In this document: piece by piece, positions 22,306-34,386 of the stretch | Numbering within the stretch: position 1 is the first letter of the stretch | Layout: every line of letters begins with the position of its first letter | Program-made: the position numbers and the translations under genes | From: Cerioporus squamosus | Taxonomy: Eukaryota; Basidiomycota; Agaricomycetes; Polyporales; Polyporaceae | Assembly (NCBI GenBank): GCA_022592435.1 | Contig: JABYQS010000105.1 | Location: 1-64,000, forward strand | Length of the DNA: 64,000 nucleotides | Direction: 5' to 3' | The notes under the pieces: model-generated | Databases searched by the model: none | What the model saw: the letters and a program-made list of their open reading frames with translations, nothing else | Told to the model about the DNA's origin: nothing

Positions 22306-25300
22306 CTATAGCGCATGTGGCCCCGAGTACGAGTATGTGCTACTCCGCCACGACTCCTCCTGCTCATGCTGCGTCTGCGGCGTAGCAGTTTGCGGTGCGT
22401 ACCCGTCGTAGGCGTCATATGCATCATCGTAGTCATCGCGCGCGGTGCTATACGAGTCCTCGGTCGCCATCGGTGTATGGATGGCTTGCGCCGACGCAGG
22501 CTGGCCCTGCGGATAGGTCGTCCACTGGTCAGACGTCGGCGGCGTCCGCACGTGCATCTCGAATTGCTCTGCCGGCGCAGCTGATGATGGCGTACGCTGC
22601 TGCTGTTGGCGCATCCCAGGGACCTGGAGCGTCGCAGAGGAGGGCGGTGTGAAATGATTCGGAGAGGATGGTGGATTATTGTAGGTGACGGTCGAGTGTG
22701 AGACTGCGGACATGGGAGGCTCTGTGCCGTAAGCAGTCGTACTTCGTGCACTGGAATCGCGGGTATAGTTATGGTATCGGTTCGGCTCTGGTAGCGGCGA
22801 CGGTGGTGGGATATTTGAGGCGGAATAGTACGACAATCGTTGCATTGAAGGGCTGACGGTGCGCTGATTTAGTTGCGAGGGAGTCGGAGAGGCTACGGGG
22901 GATCTTCTGTTCTCATAGAGACCCTCCTCTAGTTTCTCCGGTCTTGGGGACTCTCCCGCCATCAAGGGTGCAGTAGGTCGCGGCGACCCATCCGAGGCGG
23001 GCGTATGAGGCATAGGAGGCGTGTAGCCCATCGGTGTCGCGTAGTCCTCGTCAGCGTTGCTGATCTCCGACTCCGAACGGATATGTGGTTGGTGGAAGAT
23101 GGGCGCTTCCTCGACCTTGCCTCGTTTGCGTTCCCGCCTGTGCTTGATGCCTAGACGGTCCTTGAGGTCCCAAGCACCCACATCTCGCGCACGATGTCCT
23201 TGTCGAGCGGGTGGTAGGCAGACTTGATGAACTTGACCAAGAACCGCGGACCTACACAGCATGATCAGAGACCGGCTGAGGTACGAATAGACGAGAAGAA
23301 ACTCACCAAGAGCAATGACCACACACAACAGTATCGATGTCCAGAAGGTGAGCTCACCGAAGAGAATCACGACCTCGTCGACGAAATCGATAGACTCGAA
23401 CAGCGAGTATATGGCAATCCATGCCATCATAACGACAGACGAGCCGATGACAATGATCCATGTAATGACCGTCCAGCTGTGAGTCCGTCAGTACCTGATC
23501 CGGCGGTAAAGTCAAGAGACACATACTAATGAGTGTTGATACCGACGTAGGTATTGGCACAGATGATGGCGGCGACGGATACAGTGGTACCGAAGTCAGC
23601 GAGCGATTCGATCGTTTTGCCGTTCCAAGAGACGGCGAGGCCCAGCGTCCAGATGAAGTACGGGATGAAGAAAACGACGGCGGACTGATAGAGACCGTCG
23701 AGCATGTACATCCAGAACTTCAGCCTCGTGTACTCAAGGCCACGGATACCACGGATATACAGTTGCGGGAAGGCGAGCGCGGCCTTGGCATTTAGGTCCT
23801 GGTCGAACGCTATATACAATGCATGAGACAGTGCCCTGGTAATGATGAGAAGTCTAGGCACTCACCTCCGAGGGCGATGACGGGCAGCGAGGTGAAGACA
23901 AGGTTGTACAGCAAGATGAACGTGTACTGGTAAAGGTACGTGGCGTCAAAGCTGTTGAAGATCATGAACCAGAACATAGCGAATGTCCAAATCACATTCT
24001 TCGGTGGTGATATCAGCATATGATCATATGTCCTCAATGAGTTGGGCATACCTTGTAGAAGAAGTTCGCGTGCATATCCGCAACGCGCTGGTATGACCAT
24101 CGACCGTGGACGAGCAGCAGCTTCGTGAGGAAGCGGAACTGACCGAAGGCATAATCGGCAGACATCGCTGCCTGTGAACCTTCGTGCCCCAGCAGACCAC
24201 AACCAATGTTCGCCTCTTGGATCATGGCAACGTCGTTGGCACCGTCACCGATGGACAAAGTCATGGCGTTCCGCCCTTCCTTGACCTAGACAAGCGTGGA
24301 TGAATATCTAGAGTCACCGGAATGTCACAAAGCTGACTCACCAGGTTCACGACCATCGCCTTCTGGGCCGGGGATACACGACAGCAAACAACGGTCTCGC
24401 ACTGAGTCGACAACGTCAGGAACAGCTGCCTCAGATCCTTGTTCAAGGCATGGCGCAGCGTGTCACCATCGATGACGACAGCGAAGGCAGCTTGAGCACC
24501 AGGGACGAATCCGCGCCGCTTGGGATCCATGGACGGTGGCCCGAGCACAGACGCGATCTTGTTCAGTCCGCCCTCGATCTGCAGACGTGCCGCCTCATGC
24601 GTGTCCGCAGACAAAATCATGATCTCCATGTCGCTCTTGAGCAGGTTACAGCTAAAGCCTGTGATTATCCCGGTCACCGTTCAGTATACGCACGTTCGCC
24701 TGTCAAGTCACGAAGCCCGACGTACCGATCTCGATAGCCGTCTGAACCTTGTCACCTACATAGCCGACCCCATGAGTAACAACCCGACAACCCGACGACA
24801 CATCCCGACATACCTGTCAAGATCCACAATTTGATACCAGCTTTGTGCAGCGTCTCAATAGCCTCCGGAACGCCTTCCTGCAGCTTGTCCTCGAGGGCAG
24901 TCGCACCCAAGATGTGCAGCGAATGCTCGATTTGTTCGTTCGCCTTGTCGATCTCCTCGTCCCGGTCCGTGATCGAGTTCGTCGCAGCCTCATACACCCG
25001 GACCCAGTCAATGTACTCCTGCTCGGTGAGATACCGATAGGCGATGCACAACGTGCGAAGACCTCCATTAGCGAACGCCTCCATGTCCCGCGCGGTGCCC
25101 GCCTTCAGCTCCGGGTCGTGATCCGCTGCGAGACGCTCGTAGATGACGCTGTCTGCGCCCTTACAATACAAAATGAGCTGGCCCTGCGGGTTTCGCACGA
25201 TGACACTCATCCGCTTTCTCGTCGAGTTGAACTCGAGCAGCTGCAGGGGAATGTAGCGTTCCGGCTGGCCCATCACCTCGATGTCGATACCGTCTTTGGA

Positions 25301-28300
25301 CTTCTTTACGAAAGGGAATCCGACGTCGCGCGCTGCAGCGACAAGGGCTGCCTCGTCGGGAGACTCCGCCTTGTATTCGAGGCGATACGGCTCCTTATTC
25401 GGCTCAGGACGCTCGGATAGGACACTGTGGCATATAGCGAGCGCGCGGAAGAATTCGATGAGGTGCTGCCGTTGAGGTCCATTGCGGTCCGCGAGGTCGT
25501 CTGCAAGTCTTGGCGAAATGAGTGTGAGATGGTCCGGCTGCGCGTAGCGGTTCTTGAACGTCTGGGACATCTTGTCGAGCATGCGCTGCTTCAGGATGTG
25601 GAGTTGTACGTCTTGCTCGTGAGGATCGAGCGCGTCGACGTTCCCTGCTCGCTTCGCCGCTCCTCGCTGTGCCTCTGTTACGCCCTCGCCGTAGGCGACG
25701 CCATGTACCGAGCACTTCTGGAGCTCCATGACGTTCTGCGTGAGCGTGCCCGTCTTGTCCGAAAAGATGTACTCGATCTGGCCCAGGTCGTCGGAGATGT
25801 TCCATGTCTTGGGTGTACACGTGGCATCGAAGGGCTGGTAGTACATGTCGATGTCTTGCGAGATGAAGTACGCCTGTATCGTCTTGACGATCTCAATAGA
25901 GATGTACAGAGAGATGGGGACGATGTTCTGAAACGCGATGAGACACGACCTGCGGCAGACGTCAGCAACACGGTTACAGGCTACACAGTCCCCTAGACTA
26001 CTACGCACGTGAAGGTGACGACCGCATTGAGGGCAGGCGAGTCAGACGGCTCCGCACCGATCTCAAAGAACTTGGCACTCGTGTCGCTTTTGCTGTCCAG
26101 GTACCCGTTCAAGATGCCCGACGTTATGCACATGAGGATGAGGACGATGAAGTTAACGACGACGTTGAAGTTCGTCTCCTTCTCGATCTTCGACCGCTTC
26201 GAGGGCGTGTCTCCACCGTTCATCATGATCTTCGTGTCCGCGCCAGTGAAGACCACCAAACCGATGACCCAAGCCGTGTTCCGGATTGTGCAGCCGCGCA
26301 GCAGAAGCTCGTTGATCGTGACCGACTCCTGCTTCTGCTCACCCGACGCCGAGTCCTTGTAGCGGAGAACGCCGTGGTATAGGTACAGGTTCGCGTGGGG
26401 CGGTTCCGAGTCCAATATGAAGGACGCGCGCTCGATGTCCTCCTCGGACTGGATGGACGCAGTCGCACGAACCGATTTCCGTGGCTTCAAGTTCGTCTCC
26501 CCGTCGAGGTTCTTCGTCTCCAGGTAACACATGTTGTCGGGGTCGGAGGACGAGAGAACGACGACGTCCGCGGGAACCTGCTCGTTCTCACGCAGCAGCA
26601 CGATGTCACCAACCTCGAGTTTCTTCCACAGCGTCCGCTCCCACCGCGCAAGACCAGCCGTCCGCTTGTTGTAGTCCACGACGCCAATTGATGAGCGACC
26701 GTGCAGAGACTGCTGGTACGCGGTGAGCGATCCCGAACCTCCTCCCCAGCTGTTGCCCTTGGGCTCCTGTGGTGGGTAGCTGTGTGAATCGACGCTCTGG
26801 ATGTCCTCGAGCTTCCGACCCGCGCCGTAGTAGCCCATGTCCGAACTGCTGTCGTTGACCGGGAGCGTGCTGACGCTCGTCCGGTCCTCGCCCGTCTTGC
26901 TGAGCACGATCTGCCGGCCCTCGTCCGCTTCTCGCTCCCTCAGTTTTCGCACTCCCCGCGTCACCTTTCCAGGCGGGTTCAGTCCGAGCATCTTCTCGAA
27001 CCACGATCGAGGGTCTTGCGGCTGGTTGACATTGCGCCAGTTCCCGAGCTTCGTAACGGCGGAGTTGTTGACCTCGTCGTCGAGCAGGGCTCTCCGGTAG
27101 TCTTCAACGCCATCTTTGATCGCGGTGACGCAGAGGATGAAGATCAGGGGAAGGGCGGAGGTCTGCGGTGATGGCGCGCCGAAGATGGGAAACACTGCCG
27201 GAGCTATCAGTACTGGCGTCCCCCTTGCGCGCAGTCGTTCTCACCTTGAACAATGACCACTGCAAGGAAATACAGGTTGGCGACGCTGGGAGACAGCAAG
27301 TCAGTAAACGTGAACAGCAATCCAGCCAATGCCAAAAACCGAGTCGAACAGAGAGGCTGCCAGAATCACAGGGATCACGCGGCCAGCAACCGTGCTCTCT
27401 GGCTATGCCATGAGCGCAAACGCTGACAATGTCAACAGTCGCACGATACTGCGAACAGTCATAGTGAGCATGAGAGAACACAAGTGGCTGCTATTGGCCA
27501 CTGCGACCAGTCTATAGACGAACGGCCAGGCTCATAGCTCAAGGGATTTCCTTAATGAGTGCCTCATAGCTCAAGGAATTTCCTTGATGAGTGCTGGAGC
27601 TAGGACCAGCGACCGAGCAGCGCGACAGATCTGTGAGCTCACGGCGTGAGAGCACGAACGCGATGGCGCTCCCATCTCGTATCTGGTCACAAGAGAACGC
27701 AGGGAGACTTCCCGGATCGGACTTGAAACGAATAGCGACAGACCTGGAACACAAGTCTGCAGGGAGGAACGCGGCCGGAGGGGCGCGACAGCGAAAGTGA
27801 TTTGCGGAAGGACCTTGGGTGCAGGTCAAGGTAAGACGCGACCCAAACGACCTGCCCTTGCGGCCCGAACAAAACGGTGGCCCGGGAGTTACTTGTTCGG
27901 TCTGCGGTCCTCCCGACACCGTCGCCAAGATACCGCAGACTTGTGCATGAACAGATGGAACTCCATGCAATGCGGGGATGTCTAGACTGATTGAAGCAAA
28001 GAAACCACAGGCACCTGCACGGGTGCCATTGGATCGGCGCAAGACAGGTTGGGGGATAAGATGATGCCTGCGTGCAGGGCTCTTACGCGCGTTCAGCGCA
28101 ATCAAGTCCACAGAACTGACGGCAAGGGACGTTTCTCGACACGATGTTCATGAACGAAACGCGAAGACACGCGAGCATGCCCAACGTGAATGACGATAAT
28201 GGGAGAAGGACGCCCGCAACATATACTGTGATCGACCAAACGTGAGGGAGCGTACTCACCGACGAAATTGCTCGTAAAGGTTCTTGGGGACGAAGGTGAT

Positions 28301-28729
28301 GATCGTGTACTCTGGAGGAGGACTGTATAGCTCGCCTAATGACATGCCAAGATGGTACTCACTGCTTGTGCGAACTTTGTTCCGAGCATATCTGGCTATG
28401 GGCTCTCCGTTGTGGTCGAGCTCGTCCAAAGGAAGCGCAGAGTTTACGTAGACGTTGCGTCGCCTGCCCGGGATCTGCGCGGTGGTGGGTGGGGGCCCCG
28501 AGTCGGCTGTGTCCTTGCGCTTCTCTGTCCCTCGGCGGAAAAACCTGGAGCCCTTCTTCCTCATGGACTTGCGCCTCTCCTGCCGCTGCTCCTGGCGGAT
28601 AGACTCCGCGATGGTGGACGCAGCTGTCCGCACGGTGCGGAGACGAAGCTCGGGGTCGACGCCGGCATCGTTCACTTCGTCGTCAATGTCGATGTCTTCG
28701 GGGAAGGTCCGTCGTCGAAAGAAAGACAT
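22306..28729 (-). CDS. dnf1: P4-type ATPase, Dnf1-class phospholipid flippase, one frameshift
   Basis: Twelve exons: 28363-28729, 28260-28311, 27245-27285, 26009-27194, 24814-25949, 24726-24755, 24342-24658, 24052-24285, 23866-23998, 23527-23809, 23307-23476 and 22306-23251. All junction phases agree, giving about 1,631 residues. Landmarks: [19 protein letters not shown] at the first membrane helix, DGETNLK, the phosphorylation site DKTGTLT (Asp about 613), DGANDV (about 1057) and paired membrane helices afterwards. The long Pro/Ser-rich cytosolic tail ends at 22306. The enzyme moves aminophospholipids to the cytosolic leaflet, usually with a Cdc50-type subunit. In the last exon one base is missing near 23168-23171 (a GGG run before [10 protein letters not shown]), after which the correct frame resumes. 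Intron 2 is 974 nt, unusually long. Confidence 0.93.
27531..27594. repeat. 32-bp tandem duplication with hairpin potential, inside flippase intron 2
   Basis: Two adjacent 32-bp units (27531-27562 and 27563-27594) start ctcatagctcaagg and differ at only two positions. Unit 2 contains caaggaa-t-ttccttg flanked by ctcat/atgag, so it can fold. It lies in the 974-nt intron 27286-28259. Confidence 0.75.
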
Positions 28730-29234
28730 GACCTCAGAGACCCAGAGCCAGCTCGTAAGCCCGCAGAGGAGATGAGGAGGAGAAATGCAGAGATGCTGGA
28801 GAAAGGTGAAGCTGGCCGGAAGGCCGTGGCGGTGGTAAGTAGCCTATGCTGGCGCAGCCAAGGCCGCCCAGTAGCAAGGACCCCGGAACTCCTCGGCCAA
28901 TAATTGTGTGCAAGCCGTCGTCGGGCCTCTCGTCTCGTACGTCCACCTTGGAAGCACTTTATTCACATCTGCATGTACACACCAATGTACTTTTTCCTGC
29001 CACCCTATCGATGTTCTCGAGGTCAGTGAGTGCATTAACCACCTTCATATGCGACTCGTTCCCCGACCCAAGCGGTGTCCGGGGAAGCCGCCCAGGACAA
29101 CGCATCTCAGCGGCATCTGACCGCGGGCGAACTCATTTCGGGCTATGCTTTCAACCCACGAAGGTGCCTGCTTATGCTTCCGGTGATTCACAACACATTA
29201 CTGTGCATCTTTTCTCACTGGCTTGACAGGGCGC

Positions 29235-29936
29235 CGTGTTCGAAGATGAGCTTGAGACAAGAATATCGTCGCGTCGATCCAAGTCCGGCGAGTCCCGCCG
29301 CGAGAGTCGGCATTACTTATGCCCAAGATATCCAAGCTTGAAGCCATGCGTGTCCAGAACGAGTATATGCGAGACGATGGTCGAAGACCCACACCTACGA
29401 GTAACAACTCACAACTCACCATCCAGAATGCTGGTCGGGGCACCATGCAACACGGGATCATCGTTCACGTCGAAAACCATCTCTAGCGGGAGCTACAGCT
29501 TCTCTGGTACCCCCTCGCCGTTAACATGGACAGGGCATCGTGGATGAAGCTCGTATACACACCTTGTCGAACTTGGATTTTGCATCCACCACTCCAGTCA
29601 GAAGCCAACATATTCGTGACCTCTGACTGACTCACTGCGCGTATAGCTTCAACGACCACAGGAATATCGAGCAACAAGGGCAGCACATTGAGTCCATCAA
29701 GATGAACGGCAGCTTCAAGCCTCCTTCGCACGGTGGTGTCGGACACTCGCTAGCGAAGTCAAGTATGGTCAAGTGTATGCAGGCTACGGTGGATTCGCTG
29801 ATCTCAACGACCACGTCAACACTTTCGGTCTTCCGCACACCCAGCCTTCGCCCACGATATCCCCTCAGAGCGAGAGCACTGGGAAAAGAGACAAGTACAA
29901 CATGATCTTCATTGTTGAGTGCAACTTCAAAGTCTA
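29235..29936 (+). pseudogene. Possible decayed or mis-sequenced gene, unknown function
   Basis: The end of this stretch reads like protein. MNGSFKPPSHGGVGHSLA (from about 29702) continues, after a one-base shift near 29755, as VKYGQVYAGYGGFADLNDH to a stop at 29934-29936. A plausible 3' splice site (gcgtatag) precedes it at about 29646. Upstream pieces such as ISSGSYSFSGTPSPLTWT may be earlier exons, but I could not join them in phase and a stop interrupts one. I recognise no family. Confidence 0.3.
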
Positions 29937-30083
29937 ACTCGGCACATATGTATCTTACACAATCCTCATGTCCGTGTCAACAGCGTAGCGAAAACGAACA
30001 AAATAAGTAGGCGGAACGAACATATCCAAGACGAAGCTCGAAGAGCCAACAATGCCTCCCGGACCGCTGCGGGTAACAAGTTC

Positions 30084-31656
30084 TCACCACAGCATCCGGG
30101 GAACGCTCTCCAGCTGCAGCGCCAGATCCGGCTTGACCCCGGAAAGCCCCTCCCGCGGCAACGCCAGCTTGTTCGCCAGCAGCTCGCCGTCCACGTCGAC
30201 GAAGTCCGACGGCGGCAGCACCGAAGGCTCAAACGTGATACGAACGTCCGGGCGGAGGGCGCTCGCTCCCAGGAGGAACATCTGCGACACCGACAGCGCA
30301 CGCAGCCCGGGCAGTGCCCCGTACAGCATCCCAAACGCCTCTGCAGACGCGTCGACGCGCTGCATCGAGAGCGCCTCCACACGCGGCATCGGAGGCTCTC
30401 CAGATCGGACGTTGCTCACTGCGCATGCGCGCAGGAGCGGCTCCGCGTCCAGCCGGTCCTCTCGTGCGGGAGAGGATGAGTCTTCGAGCGTGAGGTGTCC
30501 CACATTGGGCGCGTCCATCATGTCGAGGATGGTCGCTGCGGCGTACGGGTCATCGAAGCCCATCACGATCGTCTCGAGGTGGGGGAGGGAGATGGGTCGT
30601 TCAGTGCGTACACTCCCGCCGGATTCCGGGCTCCGCGGAGACTTGGGTCCCGACACGCGCAACTTGAGCTCCTTGAGGTGCGTGCACCGTTCAAGCAGGG
30701 CTCTGCACTCGCGCTCGCTCGGCCGGACCTCGCTGCAGTGGTACGACAGCTCGAGTGTCTCCATAGGACAGTGCTGCGGTGGGAGAAGGCGCGGGAGATG
30801 AGACCACTGTGTGTGGACCCCTGAGAGCACGAGTTTCTTCAGGCGTGGTAGTACTGCCTGCGCATCCTCCGAGTCTGGAAGAAGGGCGCTGAACGGCAAG
30901 TGCGCAGGATCTTTTCGATCGGCAGGGCTGAACTCGCTGTGGTAGCTCGCAAACTCGTTGCACCGCATCAAAACGAGGGTCTCCAGCAGCGGAAGACTCG
31001 ACGGGAGAGGTCGAGGTGTGGACACGAATGCAGGGATCTCCATGCTGAGGCAATCGAGGGCGGTTTGCATGGGTGCCCATCGGTCCGTGAGGATGGCGAG
31101 AGAGCGGAAGCGGTGGACGTGGGGCATGAGGATGTTCAGCACATGGTGCATGTGCTCGGCCTTGAACGGGTGCGTATAGTCGTACAGGTCGTTGAAGGGA
31201 CTGACGACAGCTTCTATCGAACTGCAGGGTCTTCAGCGTCATGGCAAACATCAATGCGGGGAGGACTCACTCTGATTCCGAGAAGTCCCATTCTGGGTCC
31301 CGAGCATCGACGAAAACGTCTAGAGGGCACTTCCCCGACCTGGAAAGATACCTGGAGACGACGGCGAACATCGGCCCCTCTTTGTGGTACATGACGTCTC
31401 CGATCGTCACGCAAAGCCTCGTCCACAGCTGCGGTGTCTTCAATGCGACTCTGCGCCAGTGCCTGTTCACCGACGCGAGCACATCCGGGGTGGTAGAAGA
31501 GGAGGACAGACATGGCGAAATGTCGTCGCCTCCCTCTTGCTGGGTGTCTTCTCCGCGCGCCTCTTGATCCGGGGTATGCGCGCTGAGGACGAAGATGTAC
31601 GAGAGGAGCTCCACGGGCAGCTGTGCGATTGGTGCCTGGTGCATCTTGTGTGCCAT
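30084..31656 (-). CDS. F-box protein with leucine-rich C-terminal part
   Basis: Two exons, 31271-31656 and 30084-31221, separated by a 49-nt intron, give 507 residues. I chose the ATG at 31656 because it directly precedes the F-box (IAQLPVELLSYIFVL, then VNRHWRRVALKTPQLWTRL, about residues 9-75); the frame is open further upstream but without conserved features. The rest contains repeated Leu-rich segments (LPRLKKLVL, METLELSYH, LKELKLRV, LPHLETIVM) like the degenerate LRRs of basidiomycete F-box families. Such proteins are presumed SCF ubiquitin-ligase substrate adaptors binding Skp1 through the F-box; the substrate is unknown. No lesion was seen. Confidence 0.85.
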
Positions 31657-32700
31657 TGTCGTCAGTTGAGGGAGAAGCTGGCTTCGGTGGTATGGGGAAC
31701 ATGACGGATCCAGATGAAGGGCGAACTGCTTAAATGCCGGTTCTTCTTCTGGCCATCTCGGGGCGGCAAGGGAACGTTGCGAGGCTACGGCGGTAGTGGT
31801 AGCAGTGAGCGACCGACATATTAAGACGCTGTCCATTGAGGGTTGGACGGCGCAGATGATGGGTGTCGAGCTCGAGGATGTCGAAGATCATCATCTGCAA
31901 CATCGCCGTGTTATGTATGATCCTCGCCCGCACCCATGTACCATCGCCTTTTGTCTGGGAGCGTGGTCCTGATGGGTGCGCACGCTCTCAGATGAGAGAA
32001 CAAAAGAAACCACTGAACCGGCGAGATCGCATCGGGGCGATGGAGGTTCGCCTTTATTGTCTCCGCTCATCCTGCGGACCGTCTTTCACCGGGAAAGGAT
32101 ATCTACTTTCCCATCAGCTCACATGCCCCTGCTGTCAGCTTGCCCGATGCAGGCGTCCCCTTGAGTCCGCCGGTTTTGGAGCTGATGAACATTGACTCAA
32201 GATGCGCCCGCCGTCGGCGGTGGGCGAGTTTTAGACGACAGGCAAGCGGTAACGAGAGAAGCACTGAGACAACTATTGCCTGTCAGATCTTCAGACTCCA
32301 GCCTACTCCAGCTCGTCCATCAACTTGGCGCTTCTGCCGACGCAACGCCCAATAAGTCAAGTCCTGTGGTTCGAAAGGTCAGAACTGTTCATCAAGCTCC
32401 TGCGCTGTACGCAACTCTCACGTCCCGGGCGTCGGGTTCCCTTGACGTTCCGACCGCACCGCGCGTAGTCGTCACTTCCATATATCGGGCATTCATTCTG
32501 GTAGCTCGGGCTCCAAGACGTTGCAGAACCTCGACGAATGGCGGTCACAAGGTCAAAAAGGTCCCGACGTGGGTGCCTTCTACTCTGCTCTGAGTGGCTC
32601 ATGATGACGGCACACTGGCCCAGGCGAGCGAGTACATAAACCCACACAGGGAGCGTCGAGAGATGCTACGACCGACTCCCACCGCATCTGATATTGGACG
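31657..32700. other. Divergent intergenic region
   Basis: About 1 kb separates the divergent F-box and lactonase genes. No coding exon chain or RNA gene was found; it should hold both promoters. Confidence 0.5.
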
Positions 32701-34329
32701 ATGGTCGCAACCTCGAGCATCACGGCGGTCGTTGTCGGACTGACGGCGTGGGCATACGCTACGACGCCGTCGCAATCAGGCGCAACGGACAAGACGGGCG
32801 TTCCTCTACAAGCTGTGGTGAGTTTCTCATCCCACATCCTGTGTGAGACATCGTGCTGAGAGTGTTCGTACTCACCTGCTGCCATTGACTGGCACCCTCG
32901 TAACTCATAGCTCGTCGATCCCTTGCATTCAATGTCCTAGGCGTGAACGGTTCCTTCCGGCAATCCTCGACAGAGGAATTCTTCAACCCGACAAATACCA
33001 CCCCGCCGTTCTTCCAGGTCTTCCACTCTGACTTTCTCAAAATCCTCGGCCCTAGCGCGACCATCCGGGCGGTCGCGGCGAACCCAACATTCGCATTCGC
33101 GCACGAGGCACCGATCTGGGTTCCTGAGACTGACGAGGTCTTCTTCGCCAGCAACGACGGCGGTGCGCTTGGGATGAGCGACATCGACCATAACAACCAG
33201 GTGTCGAAGATCAGCCTCAGAGACGTCGCTGCTGCAATCAAGGCGTCCGGGCCAGGCGTAGCGCCAGTGAATGTCACTGCAACAAAAGTGAGAGACGTTC
33301 TCGGCGGTGTGATAGTTGCAGGTTAACGTACGTGCATGAAACAGATAGACCTTCCCGAGGCTATTCAGATGACCAATGGAGGGACGGGTCCATTCGAAGG
33401 TAAACTTGTGCTCATCAACTCCGGAAGAGGACCACTTCCTCCCTCGTTGGCGCTCGTCAACCCGACACCTCCGCACAATGTCACCGTCCTGCTCGACAAC
33501 TTCTTCGGGAGGCAGTTCAATTCATTGAACGACGTGAAGATCCACCCAGGATCGAACAAGCTGTTCTTCACGGACGTGACGTGCGTGCTCACAACCTTGC
33601 GCTTGTAACGCTTGTCCTGACGACACATCTCTCCCAGTTACGGGTTTCTCAACCATTTCCGTGCGCCGCCGTTGCTACCAAACCAGGTGTACCGGTTCGA
33701 CCCAGATACGGGTTCCGTGCGGGTAGTAGCAGACGGCTTCGACCGGTGCAACGGAATCGCCTTCGCTCCCGATGGGAAGACAGCGTTTGTGTATGCAACC
33801 AACAGTCCCCACCCTGACAGAGCGGCGCTGATTGAGTTGACTTCTTGTCGTGCAGCACTGACACCGGTGCCAACGGCGGGTTCCTCGGTAACAACCAAAC
33901 GGAGCCAGCTACCATGTGAGGCACAGGAACGACATGACGCTCGCGACGTACACTCATACTGTAATTCAGATATGCGTTCGACGTCGACCCGAGATCGAAC
34001 GCGTTCAAGAACCGCAGAGTATTCGCATACGTCGACACCGGGATCGCCGACGGCATCCAACTCGATGCAGCAGGGAACGTGTACGCGGGGACGGGAGACG
34101 GAGTCCAGGCAAGTCACGCACCGCTCACTGAGCCCCATGGTCCCTGGATGCTGACCGTCCGCACGTACAGGTATGGGATTGCGATGGAACGCTCCTCGGC
34201 AAGTTTTTCCTGGGAACGGTATCCGCGAACCTTGTCTTCGCTGGAGATGGTCGCCTGGTCATCCTCGCCGAGACAGCGATATACCTCGCGGAGATTGCGG
34301 CCAAGGCAAACAAGCTTTCGTTCCCCTGA
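32701..34329 (+). CDS. Secreted SMP-30/gluconolactonase-like protein, one frameshift
   Basis: Seven exons: 32701-32817, 32911-33287, 33345-33580, 33638-33790, 33856-33915, 33970-34108 and 34171-34329, about 413 residues. The first exon encodes a signal peptide (ITAVVVGLTAWAYA). The core shows beta-propeller lactonase features: FFNPTNTTPPFFQVF, PIWVPETDEVFFASN, YRFDPDTGSVRVVADGF, CNGIAFAPDG and AGDGRLVILAE. Such enzymes hydrolyse lactones such as gluconolactone with a metal ion; the actual substrate is unknown. Early in exon 2 (32920-32924) one base is missing between LVDP and AFNVLGVNGSF; the exon phases require exactly one extra base. The last intron (34109-34170) starts with GC instead of GT. 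The gene ends 57 bp from the convergent neighbour. Confidence 0.87.
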
Positions 34330-34386
34330 ATGGATGGATAGCGCGACCGGGAAACACGACATGTAGCAGACATACACACGTAACGT

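Noticed and set aside
22110..22751. 213-codon minus-strand frame overlapping the flippase tail
   Set aside because: Shadow frame of the last flippase exon; the frame ending at 22306 carries the conserved continuation.
27539..28111. 190-codon minus-strand frame
   Set aside because: It lies wholly inside the long flippase intron 2, lacks conserved motifs and overlaps the tandem hairpin repeat.
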